In this document: in pieces, positions 1 to 11,879 of the stretch
Layout of the letters: every line of letters begins with the position of its first letter
Position numbering within the stretch: the stretch's first letter is position 1
Assembly (NCBI GenBank): GCA_950022655.1
Contig: OX465579.1
Span: 42,263,950 to 42,327,949 of the forward strand
DNA from: Alentia gelatinosa
Lineage: Eukaryota > Annelida > Polychaeta > Phyllodocida > Polynoidae
Direction: 5' to 3'
DNA: 64,000 bases
Position numbers and translations under genes: made by a program
Notes under the pieces: generated by a model
What the model saw: the letters and a program-made list of their open reading frames with translations, nothing else
Databases searched by the model: none
What the model was told of the DNA's origin: nothing

Positions 1-227
1 ATGTCGATAAATAAACAGGCGCATCACATGATCAAGATGGTTAAATTCAGCATAGATCAGAAGGGGTGTTTAAATAAAAATCAAAGATGTGTATGATTTG
101 GAATTGATTTGGAATTGGTGTGCATGATACAGACAGAGGCAGACTCCCATATTTGTCTTCAATGAAAATAATTGATATTTGTTATGAAATTTATGCATTC
201 ATATCATATCACAAGAATCAGTTTTAA

Positions 228-659
228 GCGAGAATTCCACCAACCAGACGCTTATTCAATGCAAAACAAACATTCCAGCGGACCTTCCAGCAGATGTTGG
301 TTGAAACGTCTGGCCAAATGGTCTCTAAATGCATTGCTGCTCCACCGAATACCCCAGCAGACGTTTGTGTGGTCGGCATACAAGCGTCTGGCATGTGCTA
401 CCTCAGAGCTGATCTCCGCGCTGTCAGTTGGACATGCCAGCAGATCCTCCAGCCGACACTCCATATAGACAACAATCCCAACAACCCCCAATATCCTCCA
501 ACAGACGTCAATTTCACCCGGTAACTTAGAGCCGACGCCTGCCGGAAACTCTAGCGAGTGATTCCACCAACCCGACAGATGATTCAAATAAACCAGATCT
601 GCCAGCAACCTCTATATGGGCACTGTACAACGTTTTTGTCTGGTTGGTGGGATACTCAC
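228..659 (+). mobile_element. Degenerate internally deleted copy of a TTTAA-flanked inverted-repeat element
   Basis: A 432-bp copy of the element family also found at 18112-19108 and 52031-53012. The left end contains ATTCCACCAAcc and the right end contains ggTTGGTGGgAT, a decayed terminal inverted repeat. Interior blocks (the 'ggttgaaacgtctgg' part near 299 and the 'cagatctgccagcaacc' part near 594) match the full-length copies in order, but most of the middle is missing. The flanks TTTAA (223-227) and TTTAT (660-664) look like a 5-bp target duplication. It has no coding capacity. Boundaries are by eye. Confidence 0.55.
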
Positions 660-3320
660 TTTATTGTTGTATTACTCTAGTAATGATTAGCGTACAAGGT
701 AACTATAGTTTTATCCTACCCCTAATATAAAATCCCATAGGCTTAACATTAGGTTTCCGTATGCCACGCTGACTGGCATACAGAGTTTTATATGCCACTA
801 GTGGCATACAGCATTGTCATCACGTAATATTCCAAAATCGAGGAGATAGGGTAGGATAAAATCAAAACCTGATTCGTTTTAATCTTGGCCACCGCATTCC
901 ACTCCTGAAGTTTTGGCTCCGGACTTCACTCGGCTTCGCCTCATGAAGTCACTTTGCCAAACTCCAGTCGTGGAATACGGTGGCCAAGATTAAACCTCAT
1001 CCAGTTTTACGATAGTATCACTCCCTGGAGTTCAGGGTCTTTTGTTTCAGTCCTGTTTCTGTTCTGAGAGGTATATGGGCACCCTCCCTCAGCCTCACTG
1101 ATCGGTGTGGAGGGAGACAACAATGGACAAACACTAGTACATTTGTCCCAGGATCAATGCAGTCTCACAAGATCATTATTTTTTATTTTTAACATTGAGT
1201 GGTACAACATCAAGTGGTACAAAACGGCCTTGTTGCCACTTATTTCAATATTGCCGCTTATTTCAATTATAGAAGAGCACAATGAGCAAGAAGAACTCTC
1301 TATTGAGTACGTGAACGGGTCCTGGATTTAAGAATGGGATCCACTATTTATCCAACATGAAATGTAGCATGCTGGCTATGTAATGTCTGGCAGATACCAA
1401 TCATTAAACCTGAGAGACTAGTGGTACGGTTGAATAGGGCGTTACTAGAGAACTGGACCCAAAACGAACTCTATCCCAAACTACAGTTGGCAGGAGAACG
1501 TGTCCCGCGAAGTCGACCGGTTTTCAGATACTTATGGATAAGTCACTTTTTCATACAAAAGGAAGTTCTCATTAGTTTTAGATGAATAAACTAGCGGATT
1601 TGGAAACTAAAGCCTATAAGAAATTGACCCAACGGCTGTGCCCGATTCTACCTTTGCCCTGCCGGATCTGTCGGGTCTGTGGCAATCTGCGTCAATCGGG
1701 TCGATGTAAGCACTTCACCGACCCGATTTTATTGCTTTTCCCAACACGTCGGGCATTACTACCATGTCAGATATGACTGACTCTCACCGACCTTAAGATT
1801 TCGATGTACGCACTTCCCAGATCATTCCTGGTTCTGTGTTGGCCGTTATAAATAGCGATGATTTGTATCCCCCCGTTCTACTTACGAGTATCTTATACCG
1901 ATTTGTAGGGGAGACAGAGGCGATACTAGATCTGAAAACCGTTCTCTGAAATCTTAAATAGAACAGAAGTTATCAAACTTTGCATTATTGCCTATATATA
2001 CTTATCACCCGGCCCAGGGCCTAGCCAGGTCAGGCTCCCGGTCGCTCTCTTTGATCTCAATCGGGTCGTTCTACGAGGTTATAAAAGGAGGAGGTGTCGT
2101 CTGGAAGAGTCTGCATGTCGATGTCTTATAGGTATAAGACATTGACATTTTATTCCCGACTCTCACCGAGCCGATGGTCGGGATGAATTGGGAACAAATG
2201 TTGATGTCTTATAGGCTTAAGTCCAGTTAGGGCTAGGTATGCGGATGTCTCGGCCCCTGTTTTGCGGCATCATCTCGGCCCCCTCGCGGCTGCGTTTCGC
2301 GCTCCCTTATGCCTATGTTCCATTGCACCAATTCACTGGAGATTGGGGGGCGATTCTTTGATCGCTGACTGGCCGGCCCTCCGTCGCCAATAGTGGAGCA
2401 GCAGTGGAGCTCAGGCACCGATCGTCAGGACCCGATCTCCACATAATCGGCACCCGATCTCCACTGATTTTTGCATGGTTCTTGATTCATTCTCTCAGTG
2501 GTCGCCTTACCATCGGCGATTGAGAGCCGATTTCTCCCATCTTGAGCAGGGAAGGATGGCTTGAAATGACATTAGAAAAATCAGATATGGTCGGAAAATG
2601 GAAAATGGAAAAATGGAATTCATTGTACAATTCTAGAACCAGAGTAGCCTATAAACATTCATAATATCAAGGCTTATCTTTATTTACCTTCATTTTTCGA
2701 AAACACAAAACTTTTATTTTAAAAAAAATCAAAAACGGTCAATCTTCTGAAAGCTATGCAAATAATCGGCCAAATGGAGCAATTCAGGTGATAAAAGAGA
2801 AAAGAAATTGAAGTTTGTTTACGGAAATTGCCCGACCCGCCCTCTAGCGACTGAATGGGGAACACCGTTTTTGCACAGAATGCGGACAATGTCCACCAGA
2901 AGGCGTGACAGTCGGCGCCCGATCGTGGGGATATCCGCGGTCGCAGTAATGGAGCAGCAGTGACTGGCAGTGGAGTAGTTGCCGCGGCAAGGTGCCAATT
3001 GAGAAGAGATTGACAAAGAACAGTGGAGCACTAATGGAGCAGGACTATGTGATGCTGCTCCATTAGGAGTTATCATGAGAAGAACAACTTCGGTTGAGAT
3101 TGGGTGGAGAATGGTCGAAGACCGGGTGGAGAACGAGGTTCGGCGCAATGGAGCAGAGGCTTTAGAAGGGTTACTGGAGAACTCTACCTGAAACGGACTC
3201 AACCCGTAGTTGTCAGGAGAACTCGACCCGTTTTGGAGAAATCATTTGGAGAACTCAACCCGTTTCAGATACTTATGGAGATGGTATTTCCATATAGAAG
3301 GAAAGGTCTGACTAGTTAGC
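660..3320. other. Gene-free region with diverged repeats
   Basis: No convincing exon or transposon protein. Several diverged duplications are visible. The block 1441-1580 resembles 3170-3312, sharing 'cagatacttatgga' and 'gagaactc/gagaacgt' motifs. 'gactctcaccga' recurs near 1780 and 2159. The 'gtggagcagcagtg' motif near 2393 recurs near 2953. The stretch at about 2655-2700 (cattcataatatcaa...) matches the interior of the 1-kb inverted-repeat element at 18662, so it is a fragment of that family. Confidence 0.5.
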
Positions 3321-3470
3321 GCTAGGGTTAAGGATAGGGTTAAGGTTTGGGAAAGGGTTAGGGATAGGGTTAGGGTTAAGGTTTGGGATAGGGTTAAGGT
3401 TTGGGATAGGGTTAGGGCTGGGTTAGGGATAGGGTTAGGGTTGGGGATAGGGTTAGGGATTGGGTCAGGG
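3321..3470. repeat. Degenerate telomere-like repeat block (TTAGGG-like)
   Basis: About 150 bp built from AGGGTTAGGGATAGGGTTA-type units: tandem GGGTTA and GGGATA hexamers mixed with TTAAGG and TTTGGG variants. The G-rich strand is the + strand throughout. TTAGGG is the telomere repeat of most animals, so this looks like an interstitial telomere-like tract that has diverged, or a TTAGGG-derived minisatellite. Confidence 0.75.
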
Positions 3471-4696
3471 AAATGGTTTTCTGTTTATACGAAGGAAAAC
3501 CCCAAATGATATTTTTTCTAGCCCTTTAAGAGGTACTCTTTGAGAGGGTGGATTCTCTTCTCTGAGTGAAATAAGGTAATAGGGGAATACATGTATGTCG
3601 AATAATTGAAACGAAAAATAAAATTCGAATACATAATAAATGCAGATTCCCTTCTGAACCGTGCGAAGGTTCACTATAAAACCATACACAATAGTACATG
3701 TATGTACTTTTTCAGTCAAACCTTTCCAGTTACTGATCCTCCTCTAGCCTTACCCCAGCCCAGCCACTTTGGAACTTGAGTTAGTCTACTCCGAATTGTT
3801 AGCTAACATATGACGGGTGCTAGTTTTGAATGAGACAGCAGCACATGAAAGCAACTCTAAGACAGGTGAACGGAGCCTCACCTGTGTCAGGTGCTACCTG
3901 TCTGCTCGCCTGGGCTCGGTGTACCGCCCGCCCGGGCGGAGACGTGCGAGCAGCGGCATCAAACAAGCGCCAGGCCCGCATGCTGCCTGTCTGCACCGAC
4001 GACACGGGTGGACGATATTCTATTGATTTCGTTAGTTTGACACAAGGAATGAGCATAAGACTTAAGGTAGTATCAGCGGACGTGGAGCAAAGTTTAGTCC
4101 CGTTTTAGAGCTGTGATATAACATGCCAGGGATCCAAGATGTATAATTTCCATTTCGGGCTTGATCGTCATATTAAAATCAGAAAAATAATTTAGCTATT
4201 GAAAGTATATAATAATAGGTAAGCTTCTTATATATGTCGTCAATAATCATATCTATTTATGAACAAAATGTATATATACATCTATAACATGAGTTTATTT
4301 ATATGCACTCGACTCCATGCTATTTTTAAAGTCATCGTATTTCACATCAGATCGTAATATATAACGTCTGACAGACCCTGTTCATTCTCTGTAATCCAGT
4401 GCGTTATGCAACATAAGCTGAGATTAACGCATGATAATCATGTGTTCAACTTCAAGTAAAGTACATGCAATTTGGGTATGGGGGAATCAACACCGTTTTC
4501 AAACGACAAAATAATATGTCCCACTATGAAAATGCTTTTGTATATGGTCCAAAATGTTGCGCATGCTATACATCTTTACAGAATGCTTCATCTTACTCTT
4601 ATTCTTAACCTTGGTATGTCTAATATATAAATCTCACATATTAAAAATAAAACTGATTAAATGAGAAAACCCCCAAACTCGGAATAACTGTCGATA
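3471..4696. other. Gene-free stretch with a short CpG-rich patch at about 3880-4010
   Basis: Mostly A+T-rich sequence without a recognisable gene. A roughly 130-bp CpG-dense island around 3880-4010, including the palindrome CCGCCCGCCCGGGCGG at about 3926-3941, stands out sharply from its surroundings. It could be a promoter-like patch, possibly of the SPATA1 gene downstream, or a repeat fragment. The sequence alone does not decide. Confidence 0.35.
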
Positions 4697-5716
4697 TTTT
4701 TTTTTTTTTTTTTTTCAAATCTTTTATTGACCACTTTATTGAGTTACAATTATCTTATATTTTAGTTCGTACATTATAAATTGGGGTCAATAAACGGTAC
4801 CTGTCAGCTTCGGACATATCACGTGCTGGTTTTCAGCAGGTACCGTAGTAACAGTTTATAACATGCTTACCCTCCTGTCTTTTTCAACATAAATGTTTTT
4901 TCATACATCTTCTAGTGTACCACTTTGGTATATTATACATAAGAAATTCTATTTCCTGTAGTAGTTTGTATTAAATATAAAGTTAATGGAAAATTCACAG
5001 ATAATACTTGGGGATCTTTTCAATCATTATCTTTTTTGAGAGAGATTTAAATTCCTTATATTCATCGATTTGTCTAACCGTATTAGGTAGATCATTCCAG
5101 TATACACTTCCCATGTATTCAGTACTTTTGCGGTACATTTCACAATTAGGTTGGAAAACCTTTAGCATCGTTGATACAAACCTTCTGGTAGCAACATTTC
5201 TGTTATCGATATACTTTTCATTTTTAGACCTTTTGAACATAAAATTAGTCAGTTGTGTATGCCATCTATCCTTAATCAATGGTAGGTTCGCTCTTGCATG
5301 TAAATTATGGATGCTCGTCCGATGGTTAGCTAATAAACATATCCTTATACTTTGATTTTGTAGCTTTTGTAGCTTTTCAGTATGGTATCTAAATGTATTT
5401 ATCAGGAAGATGCCCCCGTATTCAAGGTAAGGTCTTATACATGTTTTGTAGACTTCGATTGCCGTATTTTTGTCGATGAAGTTCCTCATTTTTGATAACT
5501 TATATATTTTATGATTTGTCTTTTTTATGATATCTTTAGCATATAATCCGTAATTTAATGCTGGATCGAGCGTAATACCTAGATACTTATATGCGGTTAC
5601 ATTTTGTAGCGGTATGTTGTCCATCAAGATTTCAACATGGCCTAGTCTTTTACATGCTATTGCTGAACCAAAAGACATATATTTTGTCTGATATAAAGTA
5701 CACACCTCATGGAACT
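4697..5716 (-). mobile_element. 5'-truncated non-LTR retrotransposon (LINE) with poly(A) tail
   Basis: A minus-strand unit that ends in a 19-nt A tract (T run 4697-4715 on +). Two AATAAA/AATAAAA signals lie just before the tract, followed upstream by a 3' UTR of about 280 bp and the C-terminal part of the reverse-transcriptase ORF. Truncation near 5716 with an intact 3' end is typical of target-primed LINE insertion. No clear target duplication was identified. Confidence 0.8.
4995..5705 (-). pseudogene. LINE reverse transcriptase, C-terminal fragment
   Basis: A 236-residue open frame matching the region after the catalytic core of Jockey/CR1-like non-LTR reverse transcriptases. It has the K-T-K-Y-M-x-F-G-type strand near residues 7-13, then the YKYLGITLDP signature near residue 40, then the 'thumb' pattern K-x-x-x-L-x-K-x-R ending in IRPYLEYG near residues 90-97. 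The catalytic palm with the YxDD box and any endonuclease lie in the missing 5' part, so this copy cannot be active. The frame is unbroken, which suggests a fairly recent insertion. The clade is not certain from this fragment. Confidence 0.8.
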
Positions 5717-8700
5717 CTATTACTCACGAATAAGTAAACTAACTTAATATGTTCATGTGTTTGACGTACACGCTGTTTGACAAAATAACGGAAATCCATA
5801 AAAAAAAAACGTTGTCCTTCGCTATCGCCCTGGCCACTCTCCCGTTATTGGAGAGAGGTAGTGATGATTGGCGATCAATGTACTACCCACATATTAACGG
5901 CACTGCATTCACCTTCCCTGGCCTGCCGCCATAGAGACAGCAGGAACTTGTTTTTTGTTATGTAATATCAAATGCTTACAGGACCTGATATTCCTAGTCA
6001 TTAAATACGGACTGTGTTAGTATTTCATAGATGTATTACATTTAGTTTATGTACATATGAATTGAGCCTAATCATCACAATAGAACAAATGATTTCCCAA
6101 CAGATCCTCAGCCCCATGTCATGGCCGACACAGACGTGTTATCCACGGGTTTTTTTTTTTTTTTTTTTTTTTTTTGGGGGGGGGGGGGGGGAAGTGTCAA
6201 CTGACATCCCTGCTATCTATTTGTATCAAAATAGATATTTATTTAGATAATGACAACATTTATGTAGGGGGGGGGGGGGGGAGCGTTGCAGTTTTTTGCA
6301 TGGTTGAAGTCTGCTGCGGCTGTACCAAGCTGGCAATATTGTAAAATATTTTTGACCCTAATAAATCTTTAAAATAACAAAAAAAACTGAGGTAGAGCAA
6401 GATGTTATTTTCCAGCAAAGGGCAGGAAGGCAGGCAGTTTAGCAGGAATGCGTTATTCGATCATGTAGATCTCATTTTATTATGTATAGATTTCTGCATA
6501 TCACAAGTTTGTTCACATAGAACTCGACGACAAGAGGTTGCAAATGGGAGCTGTATCCCTATAAGCGATGAAGTGCACATTCATAACAGCTAATGTAATA
6601 TAATAATGTAGTCTGCAAAGGAGAGATATAGGCGCTCAAGCTCTGGTCAGCCTTAGTCAAGTCAGTGTATAAACAACCGAAAAATGAAGATCGAGATATA
6701 GGAAGCTCATATTCACGATTCTTTGACCAAAGCATATAGACAGGTAAGACTGGCATTATCTACTACCTGTGTTCGGAAATGCGATCCTCCCTCGCTCAGT
6801 CGTATCCTTAATACGGAGGAATGCTGTAAGCACTTATGTGCCTCCATGTTTTGCCTACAGTTACGTGGAAGTTAAATTCTCATAGTCTCTAAGTGCGTAT
6901 ATATGCAGGCTCACACACTGTACTACACACACATCCTGTTAGAGGAGTAGTTTACCATATTCATAGATTCACTACAATGCCCAGGGATGACCATTGATAT
7001 CATTGGTCGTTAGTCTTCTACATTTTGTTATTATCATGGAGATCTGATGAATAACTTGTATTGTAACGGTCCCAATATGCTTTAAAACAAATGCGTTATG
7101 TCTAGGCTAAAATATTTACCAGACGGTACTTCTGCACTTCTCTATATTTCTTTATCTCGGCTATGTAAGGTGGTATATGCATTTTTAGCTCGGAAATTAG
7201 GGCAACCTTTGCTACTAATACGCTAGGCCTAATGTTATCCCCAAGAAACATTGTCAGTTGGTTAATAGGCTCTGTTGGACTTTCTGTTATCGGGGCTATC
7301 TCATCCGTATGCTACACTGCTGATAACGGCAACCCTCGCGTTTACCTCTTTCCTACAAGTCACCAAACATACTAAACATAACTCCAGGCATCCAAAGTCG
7401 AAATACGCTCTTATGTACATACGATATGGTTGTTGACAAGAAGTGCCTATTTGTTTAGAATTATTTTGATTTGTCAAGGTGGCCTGCAGTCTGCATGGAT
7501 CAGTTTTTCCAGTTTCATATTTTTGATGTACTTTATGGATCATCATGCCAGAAACTTTCATTGATTGCACGTGTATCTAATAAGAACTTCAATGAGCTTC
7601 CAAACTAAAACTGATATTCTGGAAGTGGTTATGTCTTTTTCCTGTATCATATAAGTGTAATATCTGGGGCCTTTGAAAGAAGTTGTTTGGGTGCTATTTT
7701 GGCCCTCATGAAGGGGACATTATGCTGTTATAAGTGAACTGGAGACACATATTAAAGTCTTGAAGGATTGTGGTTAGGAAGAGGTGACAAAGGATATATT
7801 CATTTTTTTCAAAAGTCTTTTATATATTTTTGGTCATTATCGTGAAGGGTGTTAATAAGCCTCAGTCAGAGTCAGAGTGTGGTAAAATGGAGTATGTGGG
7901 AGCCTGTGTTAGCACTTTTGGTTACAGTTTTTATATTACCTTAACACGCCCCTTCACACCGAAAAGTGACAGAAACAGTATCGAAAGACTCTATGAGCAA
8001 TAGATCATTTGTCATGAGAATTATACTGATTGTGACATTACTATGGGAAAAATGGAATCTATGAGGTGCCATATGCAGTGAATTTGCCACTATATCATAC
8101 TTCCAATTATCAGAGAAGAGTGCATCTGATGGCTGAGTCCACTTCATGGGAACATGAAAAACTTCATATGGTACCAGACTAAAGCATTGTACCTTTATGG
8201 TTAAGCCCATTCAAGGGGACAACATCAATTAAAGGAGGATATCTTTTAGCCAGTTTCTATGATATAAAACCATAACCTAAGATCGTCCTTATAGGTAATT
8301 TGAAAATTGCGAGACTGGAAAAATACTTGTGAATTTTTCGTCACTCGACTCTGAACGTGCATGCCCCTTCTGACTGATTGGACTCTGAAAACGTGTTGTA
8401 AGATATGTCATATTCGATGACAAGGGAGGTGAAGTAATTAGTTTTTGCCTATGTAAATCATGTGGAGCATTAGGAGCTTTGTACGAGTCATGCTTTGTGC
8501 CCTAAAGTCGACCACCACTGGTTTTATATCATAGATTTGTTTTGAGTGTTACGTGAAGGCGGATTTTGCCTACTCATTATGCTTGCTCACATGATCCAAC
8601 ACCACAAAGTGGCTGGCTCTGCTTAAAGAGTCGACTACTAAGAATTCCAACTGAAATTTCTACTGGCGCCCAGCACCCATTGCTCATTGATCACTCGTCG

Positions 8701-9016
8701 CCGATGCATAACAAATAAAAGCCGTCGCAGTTCCACATTTAAATTCTTCTTGTAAGTTGTAGTTTGGAAATTATTCATGACGTGATTTTAATAGATAAAT
8801 AAAAGCTTAATTGAAATGCAATTGAGAGTCTGGGTATATTGAAATAGTTAATGCCTAGGTGTGAGGTATGTTATACCGTTCTTTGGTCTGGTAAAATGTC
8901 TCAAAGAAAGGTATTTGATAGAAGAGGAGATGAACAAAAATGCATTGTCCTTGTGCTTTAACGAGGCTGAAAACCTTCTTTACCAAAAGTTGAATTCAAG
9001 ATATATATATATATAT
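5717..9016. other. Gene-free stretch between LINE and LTR element
   Basis: No recognisable exon or RNA gene. It contains a hAT-like MITE remnant (listed separately), a long T run followed by a G run (about 6151-6190) and a second G run near 6269-6281. The remainder is unique-looking A+T-rich DNA. The (AT)n tract at 8999-9016 is the target of the LTR element insertion. Confidence 0.4.
6058..6212 (+). mobile_element. hAT-like MITE, partial copy with T/G run
   Basis: The sequence shares with copies at 26798, 28754 and 41289 the order 'attgagcct...ctcagccccatg...atggc...aca' and ends with CTGACATCCCTG (6201-6212), the same right terminus as 41543-41554. The 5' part is lost or diverged. A pure T run followed by a G run interrupts the usual 'cccagtctatc' region. 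Confidence 0.5.
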
Positions 9017-9408
9017 TGTAACGGTAAATACAGAATGACAAGAACCACCAGATACAGTGTACAGGATACTATGATTTATTACATGAGCCTACGGATACAA
9101 TCACACTAACGCGGTTTGTAAGCCTGGCCTACGTGTCTAAGAGCAGTAATCATGACCTCGCCTCTAGGGCTGGTCCACCCAGAATTCCTCGACTGAGCTG
9201 CGCTCGCTGTATTTATAGTAAAACGTGACGTCATATGCAGCAACTCAGCGTCCACCGCATCGTAATTCGGTGTAATGCAGTGGCATTCGGTGTAAGTCGG
9301 TGGCACTCGGTGTGGTTCGGAGGAGGATATCCATCCTCCTCTCCTACCCTCAGTAGAGCTGTTGTACAACCACACGGCGCCTCCCAGATCTACCCCGTGC
9401 CCGCTACA
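9017..9408 (-). repeat. 3' LTR of the LARD-like element
   Basis: A 392-bp repeat identical to 11933-12324 apart from one base. Read on the minus strand it starts TGTAGCGGGC and ends TTACA. It contains a run of imperfect ACACCGA(A/G)TGCCAC direct repeats, a consensus cAMP-response palindrome TGACGTCA (9226-9233), a TATAAATA box (9210-9217) and an AATAAA signal (9075-9080). This is the expected U3-R-U5 order. Confidence 0.9.
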
Positions 9409-9421
9409 CTCTCCCTACCTC
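9409..9421 (-). promoter_or_regulatory. Polypurine tract of the LARD-like element
   Basis: On the minus strand GAGGTAGGGAGAG directly abuts the first base of the 3' LTR. This is where the plus-strand primer of an LTR retrotransposon is expected, and it supports minus-strand orientation. Confidence 0.7.
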
Positions 9422-9728
9422 AATTACTAGTAAGTTCCTCTTTTTTTCTTTTTAAGGGCTGAGACCCCTTCCTCGTCAGGGCGCCCATCTAACCTGTCTC
9501 TCCGGAGCACAGGGGGGCTGCTAGACAGCCATAAAGCCCACTCGGGGGTTCTCTCCATAGGGGATCTAGAATGACCTCTCCTGAGGTCCTACTCCACTCG
9601 GGGAGCTTACGGATAAACTAATTATCACATAAACTTAATTTTATGCCTACTTACTCGAAACGGTTATCAAACGGTTAGTAAGGATTACCACTGGTGACCT
9701 CTTAGTGGGGTCTACCAGGGAACTCTGG

Positions 9729-9813
9729 CAATACTCTGGGGACCGCTTAAGGGGGTCTACCAGGTCTCTGACAATACTCTGGGGACCGCTTAAGGGGGTC
9801 TACCAGGTCTCTT
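9729..9813. repeat. 43-bp tandem duplication inside the LARD-like element
   Basis: Two nearly perfect 43-bp units starting 'caatactctggggaccgct' (9729 and 9772) and ending in 'ggtctaccaggtctct'. A further partial match ('ggggtctaccagggaactctgg') precedes them. It lies in the 3' non-coding part of the element. Confidence 0.8.
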
Positions 9814-10162
9814 CTTCTTCCGTCGCCATTTCCTCCACTTTCCGCCAATCTAGGCTGTCCAGACATCGCATCCTCCTGGGGGCTCCGCAAAGGAACAAAC
9901 ACTGAATATCAACACAGAGTTTTCCCACTTGCCTGCTCCACTAGTTGCCTAGCACCCCCTACCCGGTGTCCTCGTCCCCACTGTCACCTCCATGTTCAAC
10001 TCAGGATACCACCGGAGGCTTCTCCTATTGCCTCTTTACCCCTCCACCATGAACATAGTGACCACCCAGCCTACTCCCAGTTGACCATAGTGGTTCCATA
10101 CAGGAAGTCTTTTGTGACAATTCTCCACCTGCTGCTACTTCACCGGTTGGGGCCCCTACACT

Positions 10163-10355
10163 GGTCGCCGCTCCTCCGCCGGTCGCCGCTCCTCCGCCGG
10201 TCGCCGCTCCTCCGCCGGTCGCCGCTCCTCCGCCGGTCGCCGCTCCTCCGCCGGTCGCCGCTCCTCCGCCGGTCGCCGCTCCTCCGCCGGTCGCCCCTCC
10301 TCCGCCGGTCGCCGCTCCTCCGCCGGTCGCCGCTCCTCCGCCGGTCGCCCCTCCA
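10163..10355. repeat. 18-bp GC-rich tandem array
   Basis: Ten full units of ggtcgccgctcctccgcc (10163-10342), with one unit varied by a single base, plus a partial unit. The flanking phrase 'caccggttggggcccctac' occurs at 10141, 10391 and 10481, with a degenerate piece of the array at about 10500-10530. A unit of 18 bp without stops leaves most frames open on both strands, so the ORFs here are not evidence of a protein. Confidence 0.9.
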
Positions 10356-10584
10356 CAAGGAGGGGTTCCACTGGCATACATACCGGCTACTTCACCGGTT
10401 GGGGCCCCTACACTGGTCGGGCCCCTCCACCGATTGCTGGTCCTCCACCAGTCCCCTACTCCACTGGTCAGTGCTCCCCCACCGGTTGGGGCCCCTACAC
10501 CGGTCGCCGCTCCTCTGCCGGTCGCCGGTCCACCGAATGGAGCTCCACCAAACGGAGCTCTCCTGGACGCTGCTCCACTCCACA

Positions 10585-10979
10585 GACGTCGGGGACCCTG
10601 CCGGACGTCGGGGACCCTGCCGGACGTCGGGGACCCTGCCGGACGTCGGGGACCCTGCCGGACGTCGGGGACCCTGCCGGACGTCGGGGACCCTGCCGGA
10701 CGTCGGGGACCCTGCCGGACGTCGGGGACCCTGCCGGACGTCGGGGACCCTGCCGGACGTCGGGGACCCTGCCGGACGTCGGGGACCCTGCCGGACGTCG
10801 GGGACCCTGCCGGACGTCGGGGACCCTGCCGGACGTCGGGGAGCCTGCCGGACGTCGAGGACCCTGCCGGACGTCGGGGACCCTGCCGGCATCGGGGGCC
10901 CTGCCGGACGTCGAGGACCCTGCCAGACGTCAGAGACCCTGCCAGACGTCAGAGACCCTGCCAGACGTGAGGGTCCACC
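10585..10979. repeat. 19-bp GC-rich tandem array
   Basis: About twenty units of gacgtcggggaccctgccg. Units are nearly perfect from 10585 to about 10850 and then decay (gacgtcgagg, gacgtcagag), with one 18-bp unit at about 10889. Because 19 is not a multiple of three, every frame is read in turn with a 57-bp protein-level period. The homogeneous core and decayed edge are typical of local replication slippage or unequal exchange. Confidence 0.9.
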
Positions 10980-11008
10980 GGGCGTCGGGGGTCCACCAGG
11001 CGCCGGGT

Positions 11009-11361
11009 GTTCCACCGAACCGGCGTTCCACCGAACCGGCGTTCCACCGAACCGGCGTTCCACCGAACCGGTGTTCCACCGAACGGGCGTTCCACCGAAT
11101 CGGCAGTTCCACCGAATCGGCAGTTCCACCGAACCGGCGGCTCCACCGAACCGGCGGCTCCACCGAACCAGCGGCTCCACCGAACCGGCGGCTCCACCGA
11201 ACCGGCGGCTCCACCGAACCGGCGGCTCCACCGAACCGGCGGCTCCACCGAACCGGCGGCTCCACCGAACCGGCGGCTCCACCGAACCGGCGGCTCCACC
11301 GAACCGGCGGCTCCACCGAACCGGCGGCTCCACCGAACCGGCGGCTCCACCGAACCGGCCG
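11009..11361. repeat. 16-17-bp GC-rich tandem array
   Basis: About 21 units. The first ones are 16 bp (gttccaccgaaccggc) and then a homogeneous run of 17-bp units (gctccaccgaaccggcg) follows. On the minus strand this reads as Gly/Val/Arg/Trp-rich peptide in all frames. It lies nearest the 5' end of the element, after about 550 bp of unique leader. Confidence 0.9.
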
Positions 11362-11879
11362 GGTCCACCAGAGATGGCTTTTCTCAAGAGCGCCGCCCTC
11401 CTCACACAGTCCAGCACTACAGACAGGGCTCCCTGTTCCAGTCACAACTAGCGGGTCGACACACACACACACACTCAGGATTCTTCTAGGCACAGAGCCC
11501 CAGTCTGGCTCAAAGCCCCAACCTGGCTCAAAGCTCTCACTCTCCCGCAATCATAGTCCCTCATTCACAGCCCCTAGTGTGGACAACAGCGAGGCCTTCT
11601 GCCTCCGAGCGACGTCACACTAATGCGGTCTATGAATTCTCTATGGTTGTCTCCTACACGTCGATGTTCCGTGATGCCCAGGGCGCCCGTGTGTGTTGTC
11701 CGTAGTCTGGGCTTCTGCCTCCCGCCTGTCGGTACCCGGGACGTTGCTCTATTGGAGATGGCTATCCCCTTTGGATGCCGCTCTCCAACTTCAAGTTGTA
11801 GCTGTGTTTTCACCGAATTTTCACTGGGCATTTCTCTTATTCATTCTGGTGCAAAGACCCATGGTCTCCCAGGGTACTT

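Noticed and set aside
9106..9375. 89-codon ORF repeated at 12022-12291
   Set aside because: It lies entirely in the LTR; duplication of the LTR explains its exact recurrence.
10163..11361. CRISPR-like appearance of the short regular repeats
   Set aside because: Units are head-to-tail with no unique spacers, and they lie in a eukaryotic LTR element.
10081..11550. Long overlapping ORFs (up to 456 codons) on both strands across the GC-rich arrays
   Set aside because: Tandem units of 16-19 bp without stop triplets keep several frames open on both strands. No start context, domain or codon bias supports a protein.
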